Shown here: piece after piece, positions 8,356 to 19,000 of the stretch | How the letters are laid out: every line of letters starts with the position of its first letter | Numbering within the stretch: the first letter of the stretch is position 1 | Source of the DNA: Ministeria vibrans ATCC 50519 | Lineage: Eukaryota; Opisthokonta; Filasterea | Length of the DNA: 20,060 bases | Assembly: GCA_943704425.1 (NCBI GenBank) | Contig: CALSCP010001943.1 | Span: forward strand, 1-20,060 | Direction: 5' to 3' | Position numbers and translations under genes: made by a program | The notes under the pieces: model-generated | Told to the model about the DNA's origin: nothing | What the model saw: the letters and a program-made list of their open reading frames with translations, nothing else | Database searches by the model: none

Positions 8356-9722
8356 TCAGAACTCCAGAGCAATTGTCCAATCGCCGCCGATGGACAGGCC
8401 GGGTTTCTTGATGTCGATGCGTTTGGTGGCGGGGTCCTGAGTGAAGGGCAGGGTGGTCTGGCGCAGGCCGCCGCCCAGGGTAACACGCTGCAACAGGCGC
8501 TGCTCGCCCACAATGACCACTCGCTCCACGTACTCTTGCGTGTTGTAGCTACCCGCGAGCAGAGCAGAGCTTGTCAACTGTACAACGCAAGAGTTTTTGT
8601 TACGCAACGAACGTCTTCACTTGATTTGGTTGGCTTACCTTTGAGTCATGGTAGACAAAGTTACGGAGAAGGTACTCGCCGTCCATGAAGCGCAGTGAGT
8701 CACGGTCGTCAAGGTAAAGACTGCCTGAGGCATTGTGTGCAGCGTTGAGCGCAACAAAGAGAGTATATGGGTCGTTGGTCATGACATGCGACGACCGACG
8801 CACGCGCATCTTGCGGGGAATGATGGAGCCGGCGCGCTGGAAGGCGACCGTCTTGCTGAGCGGACAGGCGACGGTGACAGTGCCAGGGGCAGTTGCCTTG
8901 AGCGTGTCCATGTCGTACCACACCTCAGATCCCGGAAGGTAGGTACTCACTGAGTGTGTTCCGGACTGAGAAAAGAAAACAAAAATAAATCATAGATAAT
9001 ATTATGAAAGAGTAAGAGAATGAGAATAAGAAAGAAAATGAGAAAGAGAATGAGAAAGAAAATGAGAAAGAAGAAAGAGAAAAACACAAAGTGATAGAGA
9101 GAGGGAGAGAGAGACGCGGGCGTCAAAGACAACTTTACACAGAACAAGGAGGCAACAAACAAAGTAATTATTATTATAATAAAACTACCTTTGAGACGGG
9201 ATGAACAAGAATGTCGGCGCCCAGGAGGAAGGCATTGTCGAGGGTGAAAGTGCGAACGTCCGTGGGATACTCCATCCAGAGGGGCCGCATGACAGGCAAG
9301 GCCGTGGTATTGGCAAAGTGGAAGAGTGTGTAGAGGTAGGGAAGAAGCTGGTAGCGACGACGGATGCTGTCGCGGATTGGCTTCTGGTAAAGAGGCTCGA
9401 ACAGGTAGGGTTCGCGACGCTTGGCGTCGAGATGGGCGTGAGCGCGGAAGAAGGGCTGGTAGGCGCCTGCCTGGTACCAGCGCACCATGAGCTCGGCGTC
9501 AGGGTTGCCAAAAAAGCCGCCCACGTCAGCTCCGACAAAGGGCAGGCCCGCCAGAGAGGTGCCCAGCAGCATCGGCACCGACGCCTCCAGATGATCCCAT
9601 GCTGCCGTATTGTCTCCTGTCCAGATCGCCCCAAACCGCTGTGACCCGGCAAAGTAGGCGCGCGACAGAACAAAAGGACGGCGCAGTCCCTGCGAACGGT
9701 CCAACAGTCCTTCATAAGTCGC
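8356..9722 (-). CDS. GANAB: GH31 alpha-glucosidase (glucosidase II alpha type), C-terminal part only
   Basis: Three exons, 9722-9189, 8965-8639 and 8577-8356, join in phase 0 to 361 aa plus stop. They match the second half of the ER trimming enzyme glucosidase II alpha: '[20 protein letters not shown]' (its Asp is the family's acid/base position), '[19 protein letters not shown]', '[12 protein letters not shown]', '[10 protein letters not shown]', then the beta-sandwich part '[19 protein letters not shown]', 'SLYLDD' and '[10 protein letters not shown]'. Known role: removal of inner alpha-1,3-glucoses from N-glycans in the ER. The family is about 900 aa; the signal peptide, N-terminal domain and the catalytic nucleophile motif (W-x-D-M-N-E) are not here. 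Upstream of exon 9722 the only in-phase exon is a myosin-motor exon at 9787-9993, so as it stands the product would lack the nucleophile. Intron 8966-9188 is GA-rich. Convergent with MCM9. Confidence 0.9.
9000..9115. repeat. GA-rich (purine) repeats in GH31 intron
   Basis: Imperfect GAGAAAGA/AATGAGAAAGA units from about 9005 to 9085, then 'AAAGTGATAGAGAGAG' and further GA repeats. On the transcribed strand this forms a very long polypyrimidine tract before the CAG acceptor at 8966-8968. Confidence 0.85.
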
Positions 9723-9786
9723 CTGCAAAAAAAAAAAGGGAGAAAACACAATTGCTGGGAGTCGTTCGGAGGGAGTGAGCGGGTAC

Positions 9787-9993
9787 CGAGGCAAGCCCAA
9801 GGTCAGCAAAGGGGTTGACGCTGATGAGAACGGCCTCGCCAATCCAGGTGAAGAGGGTGTTCGCTTCAAAGCGCTCCGCAAGCACTGTCGTCATGGCGTC
9901 CGACGTGCCCGCCCGCATGATGCGCAGGTCGCCCGCTGCCTGTGCGTTGAAGAACGACAGCCCCGACGAGGGTCCTTCTGCGTCTCTGTTCAT
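9787..9993 (-). CDS. Myosin motor N-terminal exon spliced in frame to the GH31 exons
   Basis: A 69-codon exon from ATG 9993 ends at TCG followed by a GTACCC donor; the acceptor (poly-pyrimidine then GCAG) at 9723-9725 is in the same phase 0, so a 429-aa chimera would be made. The residues '[20 protein letters not shown]' followed by '[11 protein letters not shown]' are the conserved first strands of the myosin head (family pattern: l..RF....iyTyIG.vLiSvNPfk.l), just before where the P-loop exon should follow. No P-loop, switch I or switch II exon occurs downstream; GH31 exons follow instead. The frame stays open upstream to another ATG at 10044. GH31 enzymes have no such segment. It is either a gene fusion by intron-to-intron recombination, a pseudogene, or an assembly misjoin. 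Confidence 0.65.
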
Positions 9994-10644
9994 AATAATA
10001 TTTTGAACTTTGAAATTTTGAAATGAATCAATAATGGGAACCAATCAACCAAATAAGCTGACAATGTATGAAGCCCCTAGGGCGCCAGTGGAGACAATTC
10101 AATTATTTCAAACCGCTGTATGAAGGCATTCTGACTCTCTAAACCTCTTGAGTCTTGAGAGAGGCTCAATCACCGACCCGGCTCGGCGCCCATTGAATTA
10201 GTATTGCACATCAGAGGATTAGTTCGTCGTAATAAATCAACTAAATCAATACTCCGGTGAGTCCGATCTGTCTCCGTAATTCGTACGGAAGTAACGGAAC
10301 GAAGTACGAAGTACGGACTCACTCACTACGGAGTGGTCAGCTGTCAGTACTCTAACCAGTCGTTTTTAATTTTAATCCCAAGAGGGCATGTTTAGTCTAC
10401 GATTAAAATCAAATCAATTCCACCAGTTGACAATTCTCCGACCCAATTGAATGAATTGATATAGATAATAGATTCCTGTCTTTCTGGATTAAATATCATG
10501 TCTTTGATATTTTTGTCATTTCAGATTGTTTAATGTTTCTTAGATTTATCTGTCATTTTTTCAAACAAACATGAAAACTCTTTTTTCGAATTCGAACGGT
10601 CTCTCATAGTCTCATCTCTGAAAAATCCAATTTAATTTAATTTT
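9994..10644. other. 650-bp intergenic region with no recognised gene
   Basis: No open frame of note and no recognisable protein or RNA motif on either strand. It separates two divergent start codons (minus 9993, plus 10645), so promoters for both should be here. The most structured part is the inverted repeat at 10251-10334; the rest is AT-rich with short self-complementary stretches such as around 10133-10165. Confidence 0.6.
10251..10334. repeat. Imperfect 84-bp inverted repeat (possible MITE or cruciform)
   Basis: The left arm 'ACTCCGGTGAGTCCG' (10251-10265) is complementary to the right arm CGGACTCAC...CGGAGT (10314-10334) with six extra bases in the right arm. The loop contains a second hairpin, CCGTA-ATTCG-TACGG (10274-10288), and a GAAGTAC direct repeat (about 10301-10313). 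No clear target-site duplication is visible. Confidence 0.6.
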
Positions 10645-13600
10645 ATGCCCATCGTCAAGACACTCGTCTGGTACGTGGACGACCGTGACTTTTGGTCGAG
10701 GAAGTTGATCACCTCTCAGGCGTCCGCGTCAATCGAGATCAACACTGCGGAGAACGTCTCTGTTGCCGTAGCGGCCGCTTGTCACGCTCTCGATGCGCCC
10801 CATTGCGCTCACGAGAGTACCCTTGTTCTAAATGACGGCATTTTTTCCTCGGGAAAATCGTCCGAGCGTATCTTCTTGGATGCGGACCAATCTTTTGACG
10901 ACCAGTTTCGCACACAGTTTGACGGCACTCTGCCCAAGGTGAGTTTCCATCTTTCTCGGCCAGCGGTCAGCGCCTCTGTACGATATCGTGAACGAAATTC
11001 ATTTTGTGCACACGTTCGCGCCTGAAGCGAACCTGAAGCATTGTCTATTTCTCGAAGTTGGAAATTTTTTAGTGTTGTTTTTTGGCGATATATCCCGAAA
11101 CCGTCTCGATTTTTGCTCACACTTTGTCCAGTATTATTGTATTGTTCAACTGGGTTTCGCTTCGTTGTGCAAAACTGCAAATGCAGGACGCGAATCAATG
11201 CCGAAGACTAACAAACATTATTGTTGTTGTTTTCTTCCCAGCTTGACTCGCTCTCGCTGCGCACCAAATTGTCGGTGCGTGTCGAGCGGTGTCTCGATAG
11301 CCTCCGCGGCAATCCGCACTCCTTTTTGCGGCTCACCCGCTCGCTGCGCCATGTTATCGAGAAAGAGACCGACTTTGCGCAGAATTTCATTGTCTCTGGC
11401 GGACTTGTGTGTCTGTTGCGTATCAGCATCGAATACAATGCCACGGCACAGTGCCACGCCTTGCGCGTTCTGAGTGCTTCTATTCGCTATGTCGACGGCA
11501 TGAAGATGGCCCTCGAGAGCGAAGCTCTCGTGGCGCTCATCTATGCGATCCTGGTGAATACGACAGGTGAAAATTCGATGCTGGCTGCCCTCGAAGTCCT
11601 TGAGACCATGGTAGGCCATGCGCGGCGCGCGCGAAACCCTTCCTTCACCATGTCCATTGTGCGCTGCGCCAAACAGAATGCTATTGAGGACGGCAATCCC
11701 GTCTTCTCGTCGCTTGTCGCGCTGCTCAAAGAGTCTCTTCACAACGAGACTCTCGCGGCGCGTCTCATGGCCTTTGTGTCGGCCATTATAAGCAGCTTTG
11801 TCGACTTTGAAGAGAGTGATCCTGTCAAAGAGGCACAACTATCAGCGCAATTTATTGAGACGTGCGCGCTGCTCGCGAAGGCGGGACTGCAGGCAGTCGC
11901 AGAGACGGTCATGGCGAAGGAGGTGTCGTCGGATGTCACAAAGAGCCGCGCAGCCGAGTACCAAGCGCTGGTGGAGGATGCACGGGCGCGCGAAGCGGAG
12001 TGCATAAAGACGCGTGCAGCATCAACGGTGTCAGTGCAGCAATCGGAGGAGGCTCTGCTGCTGAGCACGCCGACAGAGGCAACTGTGTCCGCAGTGCGCT
12101 TGGCTCGTCTGGACAAATCTCGGGCACAAATTGTAGAAGAGCGCGATCAGATTGAGTTGACTCTACGACCCGGTGTGTTCTTTCCCGAGGGAACCGCAGA
12201 CAGCACCGCAGCCACAAGCACAACAACAGAAACACGGCCGACAGTGATTGTCACTGATTCGTCTGTGGCATCTCAGAAGCACGCTGGCGAGGCACAGAAA
12301 CAGGGAGAGCCGTCGGTGTCAGTCTCACAGTCGCCAGGTGGAACAGCCGCGCGCGAAAACGATGGACACTGTCGGAGAACAATGAGTGAGAAGAAGCGGT
12401 CGCGCAAATTGCGCCAAAAGAGTCTCGAGATGCAACGAGCGCAACTGTCGTCGATCCTGCTTAAGAGTAGAGCAGCAAGTGGAATTCGTACTGGTGATGG
12501 TGCTGGTAGAGCGAGTGAGGTGGAAATTTTTTCCGCATCAGAAGCCAACCTGGACTCGTCTGAGGTCGCGGCTCAACTTGATTCGTCTGCGAGGCAAGGC
12601 AGCAGCAGCTCCGAGTCGCACAGCGCGTCGCCTCTCAGTACGACACTGAAGAACCTGGAACTGTGTCGTGTGGTGAGTGAGGTTGAACCCCCACGCACGA
12701 GACTTCTCAGAGATAGGCAAGAGGTGTGTGGCAACGACATTGAATCAGCTCTGTCGAAGACTGCGAGTGCGAATTGTGAGAGTGCGGCAGCACGGGACTC
12801 GCTGAAACCGCCATCGTCGCAGCGCCCAGCCTCGGCATTGCGTTCAAGAAGCCTTTTGGACAGTTCAACGTTGGTGCATGAGCGAGCAGCTTCTGCGCGA
12901 AAGACGACTGTGTCACAGAACAGCATGTCGCAGACGGACAGGAAGAGTGACCCTACAATGGCCAGTGAAGGGAATGTGGGCCTATTTGAGGAAGATGTTC
13001 GTCGGTATGTGCGTACGCAGAAGGGCACTGTCACGGAGAGTGCCTTGCAGCAGATGACCCAAGTCGTGAACTGGAGTTCGAACGCGCAGGACGGAATGGA
13101 TATCATTGCGTATGTGGATGGGAAAAGGGTCTGTTTGTTCCAACAGACCGAGTTTGGTGATGAAGTGCTCGATGGGCCAGTGGTGACTCTTGGCGGGCAT
13201 TTGAGGGGTGTCACCAGTCTGGCGTTGTCATCCGATGGCAAATGGCTTCTCAGTGCTTCGTGGGACAGGTCAGTCAAAGTGTGGAATGCGAAACGGTTCG
13301 TTCTGTCGCGTACGATTCACACTGATCATTGGAGGTATTCTACTTGCAACCGCACAGTTTCTTTTAACACTTGTGTGTCCATCTTCCCTCTTGCTTTTTT
13401 TTTCCAGTGGAATTCATTGTCTATCACTTTTTGCCGATGGAAAGAAAATTCTCACTGGCTCAGCGGATCGCACGTTGAAAATCATCTCGTTTGAGACTGG
13501 CGCACGCCTTTTGACTTTTAGAGGACACGAAGAGTACGAGTCGCACAATTTTTTTTTGTGTGTGTACCTGTGGCATACCGAGACTTTCTGTGTCTCTGTT

Positions 13601-14725
13601 TCTGCCTATCCATGGTGCTTCTCACTTTCTTCCCTATATCAATCTGCCTCTGATTTTTTCTTTCTGTGCGAATGGTAGGTCAGTGATTAGCTGCGATGTG
13701 TCTCCTGATGGACTCACTGTTGTCAGTGGCTCATCGGACTGTACGCTCAAGGTTTGGAATGCTCTCTCAGGAGAATGTAATTTTACCTTCTCTGAACACG
13801 CTCAGTATGTTAATATTTAATATTGTTTTACGTCTTGGGATGAATTCCTTTAAGCTTATATTATTGCTCTCTCATCTGAACTTTTGTTTAGCTGGGTTGG
13901 TGCTGTGAAGTACTCTTGCTTTTCTAGCTTCCTGAGCGGGTCGTACGATGGAACACTGAAGTTGAGAACGGCGAATGCACGAACGTGGCGGGTGTTGTTT
14001 CAAGGACATGAGAGGTACAACAAAAGACTCACCTATTATTGGTTCTTATTATTGTGTTTTTGTTCTCGTTTCGAGTTGATTTAAAAACAAACATGCTCTG
14101 TCACTCATTTTCTGTGAAACTTGAAGAAGCGCTCAAAATACTGTCATTATCGTTGTTTTTTCCCACATTCTCTGTTTAGTGTTGTGTCCTCGGTTGACTT
14201 TTCTCCCAATGGTCACACAATTCTCAGTGGCTCGCACGATTGTACAATCAAACATTGGTCCATTTATGGCGGTGTATGTCGCTTCACTTTTAAAGGTCAC
14301 TGCGAGTAAGTCGTACACTGAACGGAGTATAGAAAATGTGAAGTCAGCTGATGTTAATAATTATATTAATTTTATTTTTGTATTATTTGTAGTGCCGTTC
14401 TCTGTGTGAAATTCTCACCGACTGGAAAGTCGTGTATCAGTGGTTCTGCCGATCAGACTGTCAAAATGTGGTGTTTGCGAAGTGGAGAGTGTGACCGCAC
14501 TTTTTTGGGGCACAAGAAGTGAGATTGCCGCGAACAGAAAATCAATTGTGTGTGAGATGGATCTAACATTATGCATTATTCAACACACATAGGCCAATCA
14601 CATCTGTTCAGTTTTCACTCGATGGTCTGACCATCTTTAGCGCCTCTAGCGATATGACTATTCGAGTGTGGTCTTGTGCCAAAGGTGCTCACATTGCCAT
14701 GCACACCATCACAACCTCAGCGTAA
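10645..14725 (+). CDS. ELMO-type armadillo region plus seven-bladed WD40 protein
   Basis: Eight exons: 10645-10938, 11242-13334, 13408-13533, 13679-13804, 13892-14014, 14180-14305, 14393-14518 and 14593-14725 give 1048 aa. Residues 1-98 look like a ubiquitin-like/Ras-binding fold. Residues about 105-340 are an all-helical armadillo-type region with 'ETDFAQNFIVSGGLVCLLRI' and 'MLAALEVLETMVGHA', closest by eye to the ELMO_ARM (DUF3361) and GBD/FH3 families, which bind small GTPases or actin regulators. A Ser-rich, disordered linker runs to about 710. Then come seven WD40 blades, e.g. 'GVTSLALSSDGKWLLSASWD', 'SDCTLKVWN', 'SGSHDCTIKHWS', 'SASSDMTIRVWS'. The ELMO domain and PH domain of true ELMO proteins are absent. 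A role in Rho/Rac-linked actin or membrane organisation is an inference. Exons 3-7 each encode one blade. AATAAA lies at 14743, just past the stop. Confidence 0.85.
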
Positions 14726-14771
14726 AAAGCATAATAATCATAAATAAATTTCCCCCTCTCTCTTTCTGTAT

Positions 14772-14895
<124 letters not shown>

Positions 14896-14960
14896 TTTGT
14901 TTTGTGTCCCTCCATTCTCTCGCTCTCTCTTTCGTTCTCTTCCTCACTGTGCTTGCGTAC

Positions 14961-15771
14961 CTTGAGAATATCCATTTGTGGATAGGGTTCGGGTAGTCCT
15001 TTTTTCAGTGCGCGTGGATTGATTTCAAAAAGGGCGTCGCAGTCAATGGCACACTGCACATTGCGACGCACACGCTCCAGTGTTGAGTGTGGCAGCGCAA
15101 AAGATTGGCGAAACATCCGAATCAGATCAAAATGACCCACAATGGTCGGTCGTAATCGCTCAATGACAGCATATCTGCAACAACAAACCAACACAGACGC
15201 ATGAGAATGAAGCTGTGGTGGTGCGTAAGACACACACGACAACAGTCGTACTGGTGATCGAGATAGTCGTTGAAACAGGCTTCGGTGCTTCCACTCAGCG
15301 CCTCGGCCTTGTCGTACAGGTCGGCTGAGAAGTCGCACGGGACACTGCGAACATGATGGACGGCACCCACAACAAAGTCGAGACGGAAGCGCTCCTTCAA
15401 GACCTTCACTCGCTCAATGTCCGCCTCTCGAATGTACTCCGTCTCCATGCCCACCGTGATATAGATGACACCGGCATACTTGGCCTGTAGACGACGTGCC
15501 TCGCCCACGTATGCGGCAAACTGCGCGTCCAGCTCGACCGGAGTCATATTCAACTGCAACGCGTTGGATGAGACGAGAGGGCTTTTCCCCTCTCCTCTGC
15601 CCTTACCTCCACCTCTTCGGGATACAGATCTTCCTGGAGCTCGCGAGGTGCATGTTCGGAGAGTCCGAGGTGCGAGAAGTCAAGTGCGATGGCGCGCTGC
15701 ACGATCGACTCGAGAGTGCCCGTCGCATGTTTGCAAAACTCACCCGAGTGGCAATGGAAGGTGAAAGGCAT
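14961..15771 (-). CDS. HIS2: PHP-family histidinol-phosphatase, 3' end missing
   Basis: Three exons, 15771-15607, 15553-15252 and 15174-14961, join in phase (0 then 2) to 227 residues. PHP metal-ligand motifs are visible: 'FHCHSG' (His6, His8), His15 in 'CKHATG', 'LSEHAP' (Glu39, His40), 'GMETEY' (Glu92), 'AVHHVR' (His121/122) and 'GHFDL' (His170). 'EEVE', 'FEINPRALKKGLPEPYP' and 'LDHQYAVIERL' fit histidinol-phosphate phosphatase of the fungal HIS2/bacterial HisK type, the penultimate step of histidine synthesis (histidinol phosphate to histidinol). The exon ends at 'DILK' with a GTACGC donor, but no further exon exists before the neighbouring WD40 gene; the expected last segment carrying the final G-S-D-A-H metal ligands is absent. 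Reading on through the donor reaches a stop at 14874-14876 after 27 further residues, several coded by the TG repeat. Confidence 0.85.
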
Positions 15772-16066
15772 CACGATCAATCACAACAGTAGTTTGAGCC
15801 GCGAAGACCTCTGACCAGTTTGAAAACCAAGTGAAGAACTCTCAACTGATCAAGTCATCAAGAACAAGTGTGTTATATAGACTTATAGTACAATGATGAA
15901 TGAAGAGAAATATAAATATACAATGCTTCCGTCATAGACTAGTCCCAAGAAGATGGAGCAGCAAAAGCACCCGTAAGCCCACAAATGTCAAATACACTCT
16001 TGCAGCAAGCGCACGAAGAATTGGAATACTTAAATACGAGAACATTGGTCGAAAAAAACGACGTCT
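15772..16066. other. Intergenic region between the ISPD-SDR and PHP genes
   Basis: 295 bp between the stop of the ISPD-SDR gene and the start of the PHP gene, both on the minus strand. No conserved coding or RNA motif is visible; it should hold the ISPD-SDR 3'UTR and the PHP promoter. Confidence 0.5.
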
Positions 16067-19000
16067 TCATTTGACCCAAAACTCTTGACCAGAGAGCGCA
16101 GGAAGATACTCACGAGCCACAACAGCCACCATATCCGCAACAGTGGAAGGATCAAGCAAATCAGCATCCTCGCCCTATCCCCAAGTGCAAGCCCCAGAGG
16201 TTGCTCAGTGTCAAAAAGTACAAACGCTCGACACACATATCACACACAGACACACACAACATACAGACACAACACAGCACACAAGGAGTTTGGGGGTTTT
16301 TTCTCTTTCTTTTCTTTACCTCATCCGGATACAATGTTTGCCTAAGCTGGGTTCGTGTGCGTCGGGGCACAACAGAATACGCAAAGATGTTCCAAGGTTT
16401 CCCTTCCAGTGCCAGTGTCTCCGTCAGCGAGGCAAGACCCGCCTTACTCGCCGCATACGCTCCCTCTCCTACGCGCACCCAATCCATACAAAACAAGAAT
16501 TTAGTGTGTAAACTGAAAAAAAAAGAGAGAGGGAAAAACAAAGTGATAGGTTGAAAGACACACAAAATAATATTAACATAATAACAATTGCAAGAAGGGT
16601 GAGACATTATACCTTCGCGCCCTCCTCGTACCGCACTCGACGTGACATTGATTATGACTCCCCCTCTCTTTTTCATACATTCCATTGCCTGTGAAAATTC
16701 CATCAGCACAAATGAAACATGTACAGGCGTTAAATGAAGACGAAAACGATTCATATTATATAAAATATAATAATTATAATAATAATAATAATTAATTATA
16801 TACATAATTATTATAATATTATATACATATAATTATATATATATCACCTCGCGAGCAGCGTAAAAGGACCCTGACAGATTCACAGCAACGTGTTCAGCCC
16901 ATACATCATCACTCTACATACACAAGCACAGTCAGTCAGTCCTTTCTTGTTTATGTACAGTCACTCATATTAAAGCAGGACATAAGAGAGGGAAAGAGGA
17001 AATGTTACACCAATAATAATTAATCATTATTTTAAGTAAGACGTAACTGTGTCTGTGATGAGAGTGCGCTGGGCCATTGCTGCGTTGTTCACCAGCACAT
17101 CCACTTGCCCATACACCTCAATCACTCGCTGAAACACCATTTGCACATTCTCGCTCTACAAAAATAAAAAGACGTCTTAGTAATAATTATAAATAATAAA
17201 ACAAAAAATAGTAATAATAATAATTATTATTTTTACTCTAGTGTTCTTATGTGTTATCTTAAAATTAATCAAAATAATATTACATGAATATTTTGTGATC
17301 CGACATTTATAATTAATATTACCCGACTGACATCCGCAACCACTGCCAATCCCCCGACACTCTGTGCGACGGACTCTGTCTCCTCCTTATTCCGTCCCAC
17401 CACTGCAACCTATAATGTTATTTCATACACAAACGGGAACACTAATCAGTGCAGTCAATTGTGTCGAAGGGAGATATGCATATACTCAATCAAACCTCAA
17501 ATGAAAACACACGCACACGGCACACGATAATTAATTTGTAATTTATTATTGTTATTATCATCATTAATATTAGTAAAACATATTCACAACAACAGCAATA
17601 TCAGCATAAATCTAAACATAATGAGAATAGAACAATGCTGCTTCTGATCAGATCCGATCCATAAGTGGTATCGCGGCCGCTCACTTGGTACTCTCCTTAA
17701 TTAATGCGGTTCAACTCACCTTCATCCCGAGCGCACTGAGTTTCCCCGCCACTGCCGCACCAATCCCCCGACTCCCGCCCGTCACTATCGCAACCCGACG
17801 CAACCGCTCTACGTGACGCAATCAATCATTTACATCAATAATGGTCGGTTTAAGATGTATACGTCGTACCTCTGATCATTTGTTCTGCTGCGTAAACATC
17901 AGGTTTGTACGTCACCTACACACACAATCAAACACAACGTAGATAAGTATATTATATTCAATACGTCATATTAACGCAACGTACGCGTTAACACTGATCC
18001 AAAATAACGCGGTTGAATTTGTCGTATCTTTGTATCGGTGTACCTTCCAGAGATCAAGGGGTCCGTCCAGAAGTCGCGCACGCACTCCCGAGTGAGTGTG
18101 CGCCAAGTGAAGACACTCAGTGCCAAACTCAAAATCGTGTTCTGTACACTAGAATCAAACCATGGACATTATGATACATTTGTTTCTTCTTCGCCTTCAG
18201 CTAAATTGCCATTGTGATTGATCGTATCGTACTTTGTCGTATGCCAATTTGATGACACTGTACCAAAACGCCTGCGGAGTTTGGCTGGCACGGTAGAGCG
18301 ACCGGTCGAGTGACTGGTCGAGAAACCCGTTGGAATCCACTGAAATGACAGTGGACACGAGCGGACGAATCATGCCTGCTGCCTATGTACGCAGTCGATG
18401 ATCAATTGCAACCATCCTCCTTTTAATTTAATTTGACGATATCGATGCATAGTATAGTGTAACCGACACCTTGTGCTCGTGTGCTGACTGTGTGACACGT
18501 CGAAGAGTCGGCTCGTCGACAAAGGGACGCACCACATCATGGATGATCACCTACAGGTAAGAGAACACAATAATTAGTACGTTCCTATTTTTTTTTCACT
18601 ATATATCATACCACATCGTCTTCGTGCGCTTCGTGACGCAGAAAATTGACACCGCTTTGAAGTGATCTGTGGCGTGTCGAGCCTCCCACGGCACAGACGA
18701 CTCGCTCAGAGAACTCCCAAGATTTCAGCGCCTGTCCATCGTCTCAGTTAACATTTGCCTTCACACGCCAGAACGTCACACACACATACACACACCTCTT
18801 CCATTGCATTCAATTCTTCAGCGGCAACCACAAGAACAGTCTTGTCGATCCACGGAATCCTACAAAATTCATATTGTGTGACACTGAGTGATTTTGCTTT
18901 GTGATTCTCATTCTCTCGTGAGTTGCACATCACGTACCTTGCAAACACCTCAATAGTATAGTACATCAAAGGACGGTCGTAGATAACCCAGTGCTGCTTC

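Noticed and set aside
15465-15792. Plus-strand frames opposite the PHP gene
   Set aside because: They are shadows of the PHP exons on the other strand with no conserved motif.
16030-16236. Hydrophobic minus-strand frame (LILPLLRIWWLLWLVSIFL) at the end of the ISPD-SDR gene, suggesting a membrane anchor
   Set aside because: Using the TAG acceptor at 16175-16177 the phase continues into a proper SDR C-terminus 'GEDADLLDPSTVADMV...GQEFWVK' and stop; the hydrophobic reading is out of phase.
16475-16516. Alternative CAG acceptor for ISPD-SDR exon 14 (adding residues ending FCMDWVRV)
   Set aside because: The previous exon leaves one base; this acceptor would need two, whereas the TAG at 16469-16471 restores the SDR frame before YAASK.
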